Assembly: GCA_002449575.1 (NCBI GenBank)
Contig: DJXC01000076.1
Span: forward strand, 1-11,500
Length of the DNA: 11,500 nucleotides
Direction of reading: 5' to 3'
Origin: Ruminococcus sp. UBA7014
GTDB taxonomy: Bacteria > Bacillota > Clostridia > Oscillospirales > Ruminococcaceae
Shown: in pieces, positions 1 through 5,196 of the stretch
Layout of the letters: the number at the start of each line of letters is the position of its first letter
Position numbering within the stretch: position 1 is the first letter of the stretch
Program-made: the position numbers and the translations under genes
Notes under the pieces: model-generated
The model's database searches: none
What the model saw: only the letters and a program-made list of their open reading frames with translations
What the model was told of the DNA's origin: nothing

Positions 1-29
1 CGGGAATTTAGATAAGTGCCGGCATGTGG

Positions 30-61
30 AAAAAGACTGTCTCGTTTGAGACAGTCTTTTT
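30..61. terminator. Bidirectional Rho-independent terminator after trmO
   Basis: A perfect 14-bp inverted repeat (arms 30-43 and 48-61) closes on a 4-nt loop. The outer pairs are A-T, so each strand ends the hairpin with a run of five T. On the minus strand it begins two bases after the trmO stop codon (64-66) and should end that transcript. On the plus strand it can end a transcript entering from the left of the window. Bases 1-15 read R-E-F-R-stop in one plus frame, which could be the tail of such a gene, but this is too short to support a call. Confidence 0.9.
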
Positions 62-63
62 AT

Positions 64-732
64 TTATTCAGAAAGTTTATCAATTTTGATTACGTTCAGA
101 TTTGTGTGATTTACCTGAAAATGAATGTCAAATTCCGCAAAGCGCATACTATAGATTCTTTCCGGGTCGTCTTGATAGGAAGGGCGAGGGTCATCTGCCA
201 GACAGGAAATGACAGCTTTTTGTTTTTCTTCTGGGATGACAGAAAGCAGATTTTCCGGAAATGTGACATGCAAATGATGTAATTTCAGCAGTTCACCATA
301 GCTGCCCTGCGCTTCCGGGTGGGAATCTGTATAAGGAAGATAAGGCTTAATGTCCAGAATTGGTGTACCGTCCAGCAAATCCACACCAGAAACTAGTAAG
401 TCGCCATGTTTGATGCCTTCCAGTTTGACACAGGACAACCCTATCGGATTCGGACGGAACGGTGAACGGCTTGCAAAAACACCGATTCTTTGATTTCCAC
501 CGAGCCGTGGCGGTCTGACAGTCGGCGACCATGTTTCCCGGTGTGCTGCTGAAAAATCAAAAATCAGCCATAAATGTGAAAAATCTGTGATTCCTCGTAA
601 AGCATCCGGATTCCGGAATTCCGGCTCAAAAACGATTTTGCCGGTCAGTTCCGGAATGCGCCCGGCTTGACGTGGAATCCCGAACTTTTCTTTAAAATCC
701 GTGTAAATATAAGCAATAGGGTTTATTGTCAA
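64..732 (-). CDS. trmO: tRNA (N6-threonylcarbamoyladenosine(37)-N6)-methyltransferase TrmO (TsaA/YaeB)
   Basis: TrmO is a cytoplasmic, SAM-dependent enzyme. In characterised bacteria it adds a methyl group to t6A at position 37 of certain tRNAs (tRNA-Thr in E. coli), making m6t6A and fine-tuning decoding. The hallmark of the family is clear: an R-S-P-F-R-P-N-P-I-G-L-S block near residues 89-100, followed by D-G-T-P-I-L-D-I-K-P-Y-L-P-Y. The length (222 aa) is normal. Both possible starts are TTG. The one at 738 lies only 3 nt from the AGGAG site (minus strand, 742-746), while the one at 732 has a good 9-nt spacing, so I chose 732; the longer form would have 224 residues. No promoter fits between the gene and the terminator at 763-791, so expression probably comes from read-through of the tRNA-Lys promoter. 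The gene is followed at once by the terminator at 30-61. Confidence 0.93.
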   Translation of the reverse strand: MTINPIAYIYTDFKEKFGIPRQAGRIPELTGKIVFEPEFRNPDALRGITDFSHLWLIFDFSAAHRETWSPTVRPPRLGGNQRIGVFASRSPFRPNPIGLSCVKLEGIKHGDLLVSGVDLLDGTPILDIKPYLPYTDSHPEAQGSYGELLKLHHLHVTFPENLLSVIPEEKQKAVISCLADDPRPSYQDDPERIYSMRFAEFDIHFQVNHTNLNVIKIDKLSE

Positions 733-762
733 TATCAACAGCTCCTTTTCAGAGAAAAATAA

Positions 763-791
763 AAAACTCTGCTGAACATCAGCAGAGTTTT
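763..791 (-). terminator. Rho-independent terminator between tRNA-Lys and trmO
   Basis: A perfect 13-bp inverted repeat (arms 763-775 and 779-791) closes on a 3-nt loop. On the minus strand it is followed by a T-rich tract (six T, an A, then five T). It starts 3 nt after the tRNA 3' end and would end the tRNA transcript. It finishes only about 14 nt before the trmO ribosome binding site, so trmO depends on incomplete termination or on a promoter I cannot recognise. Confidence 0.88.
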
Positions 792-794
792 CAG

Positions 795-867
795 TGAGAC
801 ACGAGGGATTCGAACCCTCGACACCCGCCTTAAAAGGGCGGTGCTCTACCGGCTGAGCTAGTGTCTC
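795..867 (-). tRNA. tRNA-Lys, anticodon UUU
   Basis: The minus strand folds into a complete 73-nt cloverleaf: a 7-bp acceptor stem (861-867 with 796-802), a 4-bp D stem, a 5-bp anticodon stem with a C-T-T-T-T-A-A loop, a 5-nt variable loop and a 5-bp T stem with a T-T-C-G-A-A-T loop. The anticodon is TTT, read as lysine (AAA/AAG). The discriminator base is A. CCA is not encoded, as the next bases are CTG, so the end must be added by nucleotidyltransferase. The base 3' of the anticodon is A37, as expected of a tRNA that carries t6A. The promoter is at 906-934 and a terminator follows directly. Confidence 0.97.
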
Positions 868-905
868 ATTTTTTTGTTTTTGTTATGTCCCTCACAACAT
901 GTATT

Positions 906-934
906 ATTATATCACACTTTTTTAGATTTGTCAA
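906..934 (-). promoter_or_regulatory. Consensus sigma-A promoter of tRNA-Lys
   Basis: On the minus strand there is a perfect -35 (TTGACA, 929-934), a 17-bp spacer and a perfect -10 (TATAAT, 906-911), with a TG one base upstream of the -10 (extended -10). The predicted transcript start near 899 gives a leader of about 30 nt before the tRNA. The stretch just upstream of the -35 (roughly 936-979) is almost pure A/T with alternating A and T tracts, like an UP element. Such strength is typical of stable RNA promoters. Confidence 0.93.
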
Positions 935-935
935 G

Positions 936-979
936 TGTTTTTTCAAAAAAAATTTAAAAATTTTAAAAAAATTTTTTCA
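936..979. other. A/T block between two divergent promoters
   Basis: This stretch consists almost wholly of alternating A and T runs. It lies directly upstream of the tRNA-Lys -35 and some 35 bp upstream of the -35 at 1013 on the other strand. It can act as an UP element for the tRNA promoter and is likely bent. It holds no gene. Confidence 0.6.
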
Positions 980-1000
980 TCTGATTTTCACATGAAAAAA
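972..1000. repeat. Imperfectly spaced inverted repeat upstream of the VTT promoter
   Basis: Nine-base arms TTTTTTCAT (972-980) and ATGAAAAAA (992-1000) are exact reverse complements. A second, nested arm TTTTCA (985-990) also pairs with TGAAAA (993-998) across 2 nt. The site ends 12 bp before the -35 of the VTT promoter, where an operator or activator site could sit. Base composition alone could produce part of this, so a regulatory role is only a suggestion. Confidence 0.3.
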
Positions 1001-1012
1001 GCCCTGTTTTAG

Positions 1013-1041
1013 TTGATTTTTTTGGAATTGTGTGATATAAT
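1013..1041 (+). promoter_or_regulatory. Sigma-A promoter of the VTT/lipid kinase operon
   Basis: The -35 is TTGATT (1013-1018), the spacer is 17 bp and the -10 is TATAAT (1036-1041), preceded by TG in the extended -10 position. The predicted start near 1048 leaves a leader of only about 15 nt before the first codon. Thirteen bases around this -10 (1030-1042) match the tRNA-Lys -10 region on the opposite strand exactly. Confidence 0.88.
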
Positions 1042-1062
1042 ATCAGAAAAGAAGGGGTGCTT

Positions 1063-1758
1063 ATGAAACAGGAAAAGAAAAAAAATTTTTTAAAAATAAT
1101 TTTAATACTAATTTTAGCAGCGGTGATTCTGTTTCTGGGAATCCGGTACTTTATACCGCTTTGCACGTTGCTGGGCACAGAACAGGGACGTGCTGAACTG
1201 GCTGAAATGATTGAAAAAGCTGGTATCTTTGCGCCGCTGGTATTTTTGCTGATGATGGCATTACAGATTGTCATAGCATTTATTCCGGGAGGACCTCTGG
1301 AAATTACTGCTGGGGTACTGTTCGGCGGCTGGCTTGGTATATTCCTGACAGTGACCGGCGCATTTCTGGGAACACTGTTTGTCTACAGTTTGGTGAAAAA
1401 ATTTGGCAGACCGATGGTTAATGTCTTTATTGAAGAAGAAAAAATTAAAAAATTCTCAGTTCTCGAAGATGAAGACAAACTTGAATTCTGGGTGTTTATT
1501 TTATTTCTGATACCGGGTATTCCAAAAGATTTGCTGACATATATTGTACCACTGACAAAAATTCAGGGAAAACAGTTTTTATTGCTGTCCACACTGGCAC
1601 GGTTTCCGGCACTGACCGCCTCAGTATTGATGGGTGACAGCCTGTCTGACGGCAAATATGGTTTGTGTATTGCCATTGCCTGTATTGGAGCAGTTGCCAC
1701 ATTTGCAGGATTCCAGATTAAAAAACATATTCTGAAGGAGAAACATGATTCAAAATGA
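1063..1758 (+). CDS. TVP38/TMEM64 family (VTT domain) integral membrane protein
   Basis: This is a polytopic inner-membrane protein of the SNARE-associated/VTT group related to DedA proteins. Members are thought to take part in lipid handling and membrane homeostasis, but the substrate of this one is unknown. The sequence (231 aa) has a lysine-rich start, TM1 at about residues 10-28, TM2 at about 55-75, a family-type F-I-P-G-G-P-L-E-I-T-A-G-V-L-F-G-G segment at 73-89, a G-T-L-F-V-Y-S-L-V-K-K-F-G-R-P segment near 103-117, a second proline-bearing hydrophobic loop (149-165) and a last helix at about 201-219. I chose ATG 1063 because GAAGGGG (1051-1057) sits 5 nt before it; an in-frame GTG at 1057 lies inside that site. 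The stop overlaps the start of the lipid kinase gene (ATGA), which suggests translational coupling and a shared role at the membrane. Confidence 0.88.
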   Translation: MKQEKKKNFLKIILILILAAVILFLGIRYFIPLCTLLGTEQGRAELAEMIEKAGIFAPLVFLLMMALQIVIAFIPGGPLEITAGVLFGGWLGIFLTVTGAFLGTLFVYSLVKKFGRPMVNVFIEEEKIKKFSVLEDEDKLEFWVFILFLIPGIPKDLLTYIVPLTKIQGKQFLLLSTLARFPALTASVLMGDSLSDGKYGLCIAIACIGAVATFAGFQIKKHILKEKHDSK

Positions 1759-2714
1759 AACGTATTTATTATATCTGTAATTTGCAGGCAGGAAAAGCTG
1801 AACTTAGTTCCTGTCTGGGAGAAATTCTGGATAAGATGACAAAAGCCGGATATGAAGTTACGGTACATCCCACACAGGCAGTACAGGATGCAACAGAAGC
1901 TGCAATTCTTTCAGCAAATTCCGGCATATATGATTATATTTTCTGTTCTGGTGGGGATGGTACGCTGCATGAAGTGATGGACGGACTTCTGAAAGCAGAA
2001 AAAAATATTCCGGTTGGCTATATTCCATGCGGTTCTGTAAACGATTTTGCTAAGAGCATGGATATTTCAAAGGATATGCTCAAAGCCTGTGAAGAAGTTC
2101 TGGACGGTCTTCCGAGAAAAATAGACATCGGCACAGTCAACGGCAGAGGCTTTAGCTATATTGCTGCATTTGGTGCGTTTACAGATATTGCTTACGGAAC
2201 GCCACAGAATATCAAGAATATGCTTGGACCAGTAGCATATATGCTAAACGCCATGACAAGCCTTGCCAGTATCCGGGCATATCCGATGCGCATTACCTGT
2301 GACGGCTATGTAATAGAAGATGAGTTTATCTATGGTATGATTACAAATTCCGCCTCTGTCGGCAGTGTACTGGATATTAATGATTTCTGTTTTGATGACG
2401 GTGATTTTGAAGTGACACTGATTAAAAAGCTTGCCAAGCCTGGGGATTTGGGAAAAGTTCTGAAATTTCTGAAAGATATTCACGAATTTCCTGAAAATGA
2501 ACAGGTGTATTGTCTGCGTTCTTCTGAAATCAAAGTGGAACTGCTGGAAGAAACAGATGTTCCGTGGACAATTGACGGCGAATATCTGCCGAATGCTTCG
2601 GAATTTCATATTGTGAATCATAAACAGGCAGTGACATTTTTAGTTCCTCGTACCTGTCCGACACACAGATTTCAGGAAACGTTCCTGCTATGGAAAGTGG
2701 AAAAGAAAGTATGA
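1755..2714 (+). CDS. Diacylglycerol kinase family lipid kinase (YegS/BmrU/DgkB type)
   Basis: This is a soluble or membrane-associated kinase predicted to phosphorylate a lipid such as diacylglycerol with ATP. In Gram-positive bacteria a relative (DgkB) recycles the diacylglycerol left by lipoteichoic acid synthesis. The catalytic domain shows the nucleotide-binding G-G-D-G-T-L-H-E-V at residues 66-74 and C-G-S-V-N-D-F-A at 92-99 (the family usually has G-T-x-N-D). A C-terminal D-G-E near 274-276 fits the second beta-sandwich domain. The early N-P-x-x-G motif reads N-L-Q-A-G. The protein is 319 aa, and its last 20 or so residues run past the usual family end. The best ribosome binding site (AAGGAG, 1735-1740) lies 14 nt before the start, so initiation probably relies on coupling to the upstream gene. 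The exact lipid substrate cannot be read from the sequence. Confidence 0.9.
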   Translation: MKRIYYICNLQAGKAELSSCLGEILDKMTKAGYEVTVHPTQAVQDATEAAILSANSGIYDYIFCSGGDGTLHEVMDGLLKAEKNIPVGYIPCGSVNDFAKSMDISKDMLKACEEVLDGLPRKIDIGTVNGRGFSYIAAFGAFTDIAYGTPQNIKNMLGPVAYMLNAMTSLASIRAYPMRITCDGYVIEDEFIYGMITNSASVGSVLDINDFCFDDGDFEVTLIKKLAKPGDLGKVLKFLKDIHEFPENEQVYCLRSSEIKVELLEETDVPWTIDGEYLPNASEFHIVNHKQAVTFLVPRTCPTHRFQETFLLWKVEKKV

Positions 2715-2989
2715 AAAAACGGCATAAAAGATGGCTTGGATGGCTGAAAACACCACATCCGGCAAATGACAGGGAACTGATTTATAAAATTGTTGTAGAT
2801 GAAATCCGGAATGGCGGGACTTTTGTTTATCTTTATCTTGCACCGGATGCTGTACGCAGTTCTTACGATGAATATTATTTTAATACAGAAGATGCTATGG
2901 AAGGCTGGCAGAATGAAATTGATGAACAAGGTTGGATTCCGCTTCCTGAACCGCCGGAAGCTGCATATGACCTGATATTCCGGGAATAG
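2711..2989 (+). CDS. Conserved-looking 92-residue protein of unknown function
   Basis: I do not recognise a family. The start codon overlaps the lipid kinase stop (ATGA at 2711-2714), so the gene is probably translated by coupling. The upstream purine stretch is only a weak binding site. An in-frame ATG at 2690 would add seven residues but lies inside the kinase gene and has no better site. The protein has a strongly basic start (residues 1-13) and a helix-like segment at 21-34. A beta-like T-F-V-Y-L-Y-L (37-43) follows, then an acidic, aromatic-rich stretch (52-72) and a proline-rich L-P-E-P-P-E near 78-83. There is no signal peptide or membrane span. The alternating hydrophobic pattern and operon position argue that it is real, perhaps an accessory or regulator of the kinase or the membrane protein; that is an inference from position only. 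Confidence 0.75.
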   Translation: MKKRHKRWLGWLKTPHPANDRELIYKIVVDEIRNGGTFVYLYLAPDAVRSSYDEYYFNTEDAMEGWQNEIDEQGWIPLPEPPEAAYDLIFRE

Positions 2990-2993
2990 CAAG

Positions 2994-3021
2994 AGCCTCT
3001 TTCCTGTTACGGAAAGAGGCT
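2994..3021. terminator. Hairpin between convergent genes
   Basis: A perfect 11-bp inverted repeat (arms 2994-3004 and 3011-3021) has a 6-nt loop. It starts 4 bases after the stop of the 92-residue gene, and its loop contains the stop codon of the phosphatase gene on the other strand (TAA, 3007-3009). The plus strand has only a loose T-rich tail downstream and the minus strand has none, so termination is likely but may be imperfect, especially leftward. Confidence 0.65.
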
Positions 3022-3801
3022 GATTTCTGCTATTCTTTTAATTGCAGATTTTTCAGGTATGCGTATCAAAGCAATAATTGTAATATTATCAGAACACTGA
3101 TTTTGCAGGGCAAGTTCCGTCAGCAGTTGCAGACGGTGTGCTAGATGTTGCGGGAGTGCAAGAATTTCCTCCATTTCCGCTTGACTAACATAATCAGACA
3201 ACCCATCGGAACATAATAATAAAATATCGCCATATTCGATTTTTTCGTGATGTTCCCGAATATCAAAATCAGGCTGTTCGGTCAGGTTGCCCAGTACCGG
3301 AAAGATAATATTTTTTCTGGCATGGGTGCGGCGTTCTTCAGCAGAAATGATACCTTCTTCATACAGAAGCTGAACGAAGGACTGGTCACGGGATAATTGC
3401 TGGAGCTGATTGTTCCGGTAACGGTACAGCCGGGAATCACCGACATTGATGCTGTGAATCATGTCGTTTTCGTCTATACCGACAGCACATAGTGTTGTCT
3501 GCATATTTCTGGTATTTTCTTTTTTTGCACCAAGTTCGGCAAGTGCAGTATGAATAGAAGATAATTTTTGTTTCATGTCCACACGGCTGGAGAAAGAAAT
3601 TTCTTTCAGCATATGCAGACAGGCGGACGAAGCAAGTTCGCCAGACTGTTCACCGGAAACGCCGTCTGCAACAGCAAGCAGAAACGGACTGGAAAGTTCA
3701 CATTCTTTCACGCCATCAGTCAGGACTGTTTTTTGAATTAAAAGCGCATCTTCATTATGAGGGCGGATACCTTTGTTGGTCATTGCACAGCAGTAATACA
3801 T
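3007..3801 (-). CDS. PP2C-type serine/threonine protein phosphatase (PrpC/Stp-like)
   Basis: This is a metal-dependent phosphatase of the PPM family. Relatives in Firmicutes reverse phosphorylation by PASTA-domain serine/threonine kinases. The 264-residue protein is a single catalytic domain. Motifs in order are G-I-R-P-H-N-E-D (11-18), V-A-D-G-V-S-G-E-Q-S-G-E (44-55, with metal-binding D46), T-T-L-C-A-V-G (102-108), N-V-G-D-S-R-L-Y (119-126), D-Q-S-F-V-Q-L-L (139-146), C-S-D-G-L-S-D (197-203, D199) and S-D-N-I-T-I-I (237-243). The metal-binding acids are all present, so it should be active. Two positions differ from the common pattern: the usual D-G-M-G-G reads D-G-V-S-G, and D-H-S reads D-Q-S. 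I chose ATG 3799-3801 because AGGAAGTG lies 5-9 nt upstream; earlier in-frame starts precede that site. No partner kinase is in the window. Confidence 0.9.
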   Translation of the reverse strand: MYYCCAMTNKGIRPHNEDALLIQKTVLTDGVKECELSSPFLLAVADGVSGEQSGELASSACLHMLKEISFSSRVDMKQKLSSIHTALAELGAKKENTRNMQTTLCAVGIDENDMIHSINVGDSRLYRYRNNQLQQLSRDQSFVQLLYEEGIISAEERRTHARKNIIFPVLGNLTEQPDFDIREHHEKIEYGDILLLCSDGLSDYVSQAEMEEILALPQHLAHRLQLLTELALQNQCSDNITIIALIRIPEKSAIKRIAEISLFP

Positions 3802-3838
3802 ACTTTCACTTCCTGTCATGATAAATTTAATTATATTT

Positions 3839-3867
3839 ATTATACCGGCTTTTGGAAAAAAATGCAA
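3839..3867 (-). promoter_or_regulatory. Likely promoter of the PP2C phosphatase gene
   Basis: On the minus strand a perfect -10 TATAAT (3839-3844) lies 17 bp from a weak -35 TTGCAT (3862-3867). It would start transcription about 30 nt before the start codon. The weak -35 suggests modest or activated expression. The heptamer ATTACAG occurs twice just upstream, at 3888-3894 and 3899-3905, 11 bp apart. Read-through from pheA is also possible. Confidence 0.65.
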
Positions 3868-3905
3868 TAACAGAATCAATGCAAATCATTACAGGCTGAT
3901 TACAG

Positions 3906-3937
3906 ATTTCAGCAGAAATGCTATATTTCGCTGAAAT
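3906..3937 (-). other. Hairpin across the pheA stop codon
   Basis: Arms 3906-3913 and 3930-3937 (8 bp) continue, after one unpaired base, into a 5-bp inner stem (3915-3919 with 3925-3929). The 5-nt loop carries the pheA stop codon (TAG, 3921-3923). No T tract follows on the minus strand. It may protect the 3' end of the pheA message or weaken read-through, but it is not a standard terminator. Confidence 0.4.
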
Positions 3938-5036
3938 TTCCGAGAAATTTGAAATATTCCAGATTTTCAGACAGTTCTGAAAGCAGGGCGCAGACTTCTG
4001 TATCATGAATGCTGCCGCTGAAATCCAGATAGAACATAACATCAAAGCTGCCATTGCGGATAGGACGGCTTTCCAGTTTCAGCAGATTCATACCGCCAAT
4101 GACAAATTTACTCAGCAAACGATAAAGTGAACCTTCTTCATGAGGCAATTTCAGCATAACAGAAACCCTGTCAGCATTGTCCGGAAGCAGCAGTTCTTTC
4201 GAGATACAGATAAACCTTGTATAATTCGGCACATAATCAGAAATATATTTCTGAAGAATTTCCAGACCGTGAAGCTTAGCGCAGTTTTCGGAACAGATTG
4301 CGCCGTAAGGCTGGTCAGATTCAGCGACCATCCGGGCAGCAGTAGCAGTATTACTATAAGGCATAGGGTGCATGTCATGTACAGTAATGAAACGGGCGCA
4401 CTGTGTCAAAGCCTGGGGATGGGAATAGACTTCTTTCACATCCCATAATTTCGTACCTTTCCGGACGGCAAAACAGTTGGTAATCTCGACTGTTGTCGTT
4501 TTGCAGATATAGAAATTATACTTTGCCATAAGGTCATAAGCCTGTACTACACTTCCGGCAGTAGAATTTTCAACCGGAATGATGCCGAACTGGACTTCAC
4601 CGTTCTGGACGGCTTCAAAAACATCGGCAAAGCCGGGCAGAAATTTGGGCTTGCAGTTCTGACCGAATATCTGTTTTGCAGCAGTTTCAGCATTTGCACC
4701 GGCAGTACCCTGACAAGCGACACTTGTCGAAGATTCCAGAATCAGCGGCTTGTACTCATAAGGCTGTACATTTTTATGCAGTTCACGGTACTGTAAATAT
4801 TTGCTGATGTCCATAATATTCTGAAACAGAACAGCAGCATAGCCGTCCAGCCCTTCGGGAGCAATTTCCCGGATATGCTCAATGACTTCTTTTTCACGGT
4901 CAGTCTGGAAAATTTGTAAGCCGTGTTCCTGCTTGTACAGGGCGACCTGCCGGCACAGTTCCATTCTGTCAGCAAATTCTGAAACCATGCGGGTATCAAT
5001 TTCGCTGATGCCTTTTCTTAATTCTTCTAAGTTCAT
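3921..5036 (-). CDS. pheA: Bifunctional chorismate mutase/prephenate dehydratase (P-protein) PheA
   Basis: PheA makes phenylpyruvate for phenylalanine synthesis: it converts chorismate to prephenate, then prephenate to phenylpyruvate. The 371-residue protein has three parts. An AroQ-type chorismate mutase helix bundle spans about residues 1-85, with R7, R24, K35, R47 and E48 at the usual spacing. The dehydratase domain (about 104-280) has P-V-E-N-S-T-A-G at 154-161, S-H-P-Q-A-L at 205-210, S-N-T-A-T-A-A at 228-234 and the catalytic T-R-F at 273-275. A C-terminal ACT domain (about 290-365) has the phenylalanine-site E-S-R-P at 322-325, so feedback inhibition is likely. The dehydratase N-terminal motif reads Q-G-T-A-G-A-N-A-E-T, where most relatives have G-A-Y-S-H. 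The start has an AGGAGG site 7 nt upstream. The leader is only about 43 nt, too short for an attenuator or T-box. Confidence 0.95.
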   Translation of the reverse strand: MNLEELRKGISEIDTRMVSEFADRMELCRQVALYKQEHGLQIFQTDREKEVIEHIREIAPEGLDGYAAVLFQNIMDISKYLQYRELHKNVQPYEYKPLILESSTSVACQGTAGANAETAAKQIFGQNCKPKFLPGFADVFEAVQNGEVQFGIIPVENSTAGSVVQAYDLMAKYNFYICKTTTVEITNCFAVRKGTKLWDVKEVYSHPQALTQCARFITVHDMHPMPYSNTATAARMVAESDQPYGAICSENCAKLHGLEILQKYISDYVPNYTRFICISKELLLPDNADRVSVMLKLPHEEGSLYRLLSKFVIGGMNLLKLESRPIRNGSFDVMFYLDFSGSIHDTEVCALLSELSENLEYFKFLGNFSEI

Positions 5037-5085
5037 AAATCATCCTCCTGATGCAGATTTGACAGCATTCGCTGTACTAATTATT

Positions 5086-5114
5086 ATTATACAAAATTTT
5101 TTCGGAAAAATCAA
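5086..5114 (-). promoter_or_regulatory. Sigma-A promoter of pheA
   Basis: On the minus strand there is a -35 TTGATT (5109-5114), a 17-bp spacer and a perfect -10 TATAAT (5086-5091). The start codon follows about 50 bp downstream of the -10. In the leader a short inverted repeat, ACAGC/GCTGT (5062-5075), could form a small hairpin, but it has no T tract. Confidence 0.82.
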
Positions 5115-5139
5115 TACAAAATTTCCAATCAGGTATTGA
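5111..5139. repeat. Inverted repeat spanning the two divergent -35 elements
   Basis: TCAATAC (5111-5117) and GTATTGA (5133-5139) are exact reverse complements 15 nt apart. Each arm covers most of one -35 box, so the pheA and ruvC promoters are near mirror images here. A dimeric regulator bound to the two arms would block both promoters. It may equally be a by-product of two similar -35 boxes. Confidence 0.4.
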
Positions 5140-5165
5140 AAAAGGATTGCCTTTTATGTTATAAT
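5136..5165 (+). promoter_or_regulatory. Sigma-A promoter of the ruv operon
   Basis: The -35 is TTGAAA (5136-5141), the spacer is 18 bp and the -10 is a perfect TATAAT (5160-5165) preceded by TG in the extended position. The ruvC start is about 31 bp downstream. No SOS (LexA) box of the Bacillus/Clostridium type (GAAC-N4-GTTC core) is visible near it, so DNA-damage control is not evident. It is the only clear promoter seen for the nine-gene run. Confidence 0.82.
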
Positions 5166-5196
5166 AAGAAGTGCATGAGACAGGGAGTGATGATTC

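Noticed and set aside
1..15. 3' end of a plus-strand gene at the left edge (R-E-F-R-stop)
   Set aside because: Four codons are not evidence of a gene; the bidirectional terminator after it makes it plausible but not supportable.
963..1274. Open minus-strand frame of 103 codons opposite the VTT gene
   Set aside because: It runs antisense to a well-supported gene and out of an A/T block, has no ribosome binding site and encodes a low-complexity product.
2244..2621. Open minus-strand frame of 125 codons inside the lipid kinase gene
   Set aside because: It is antisense to conserved kinase sequence and its composition (many His, Phe and Ile) is that of a shadow frame.
5037..5091. Attenuator, leader peptide or T-box before pheA
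   Set aside because: The predicted transcript leader is only about 43 nt, with just a small 5-bp hairpin and no T tract, which is too short for these devices.
5100..5196. LexA (SOS) box controlling the ruv operon
   Set aside because: I looked for a GAAC-N4-GTTC core and found none in the promoter region.
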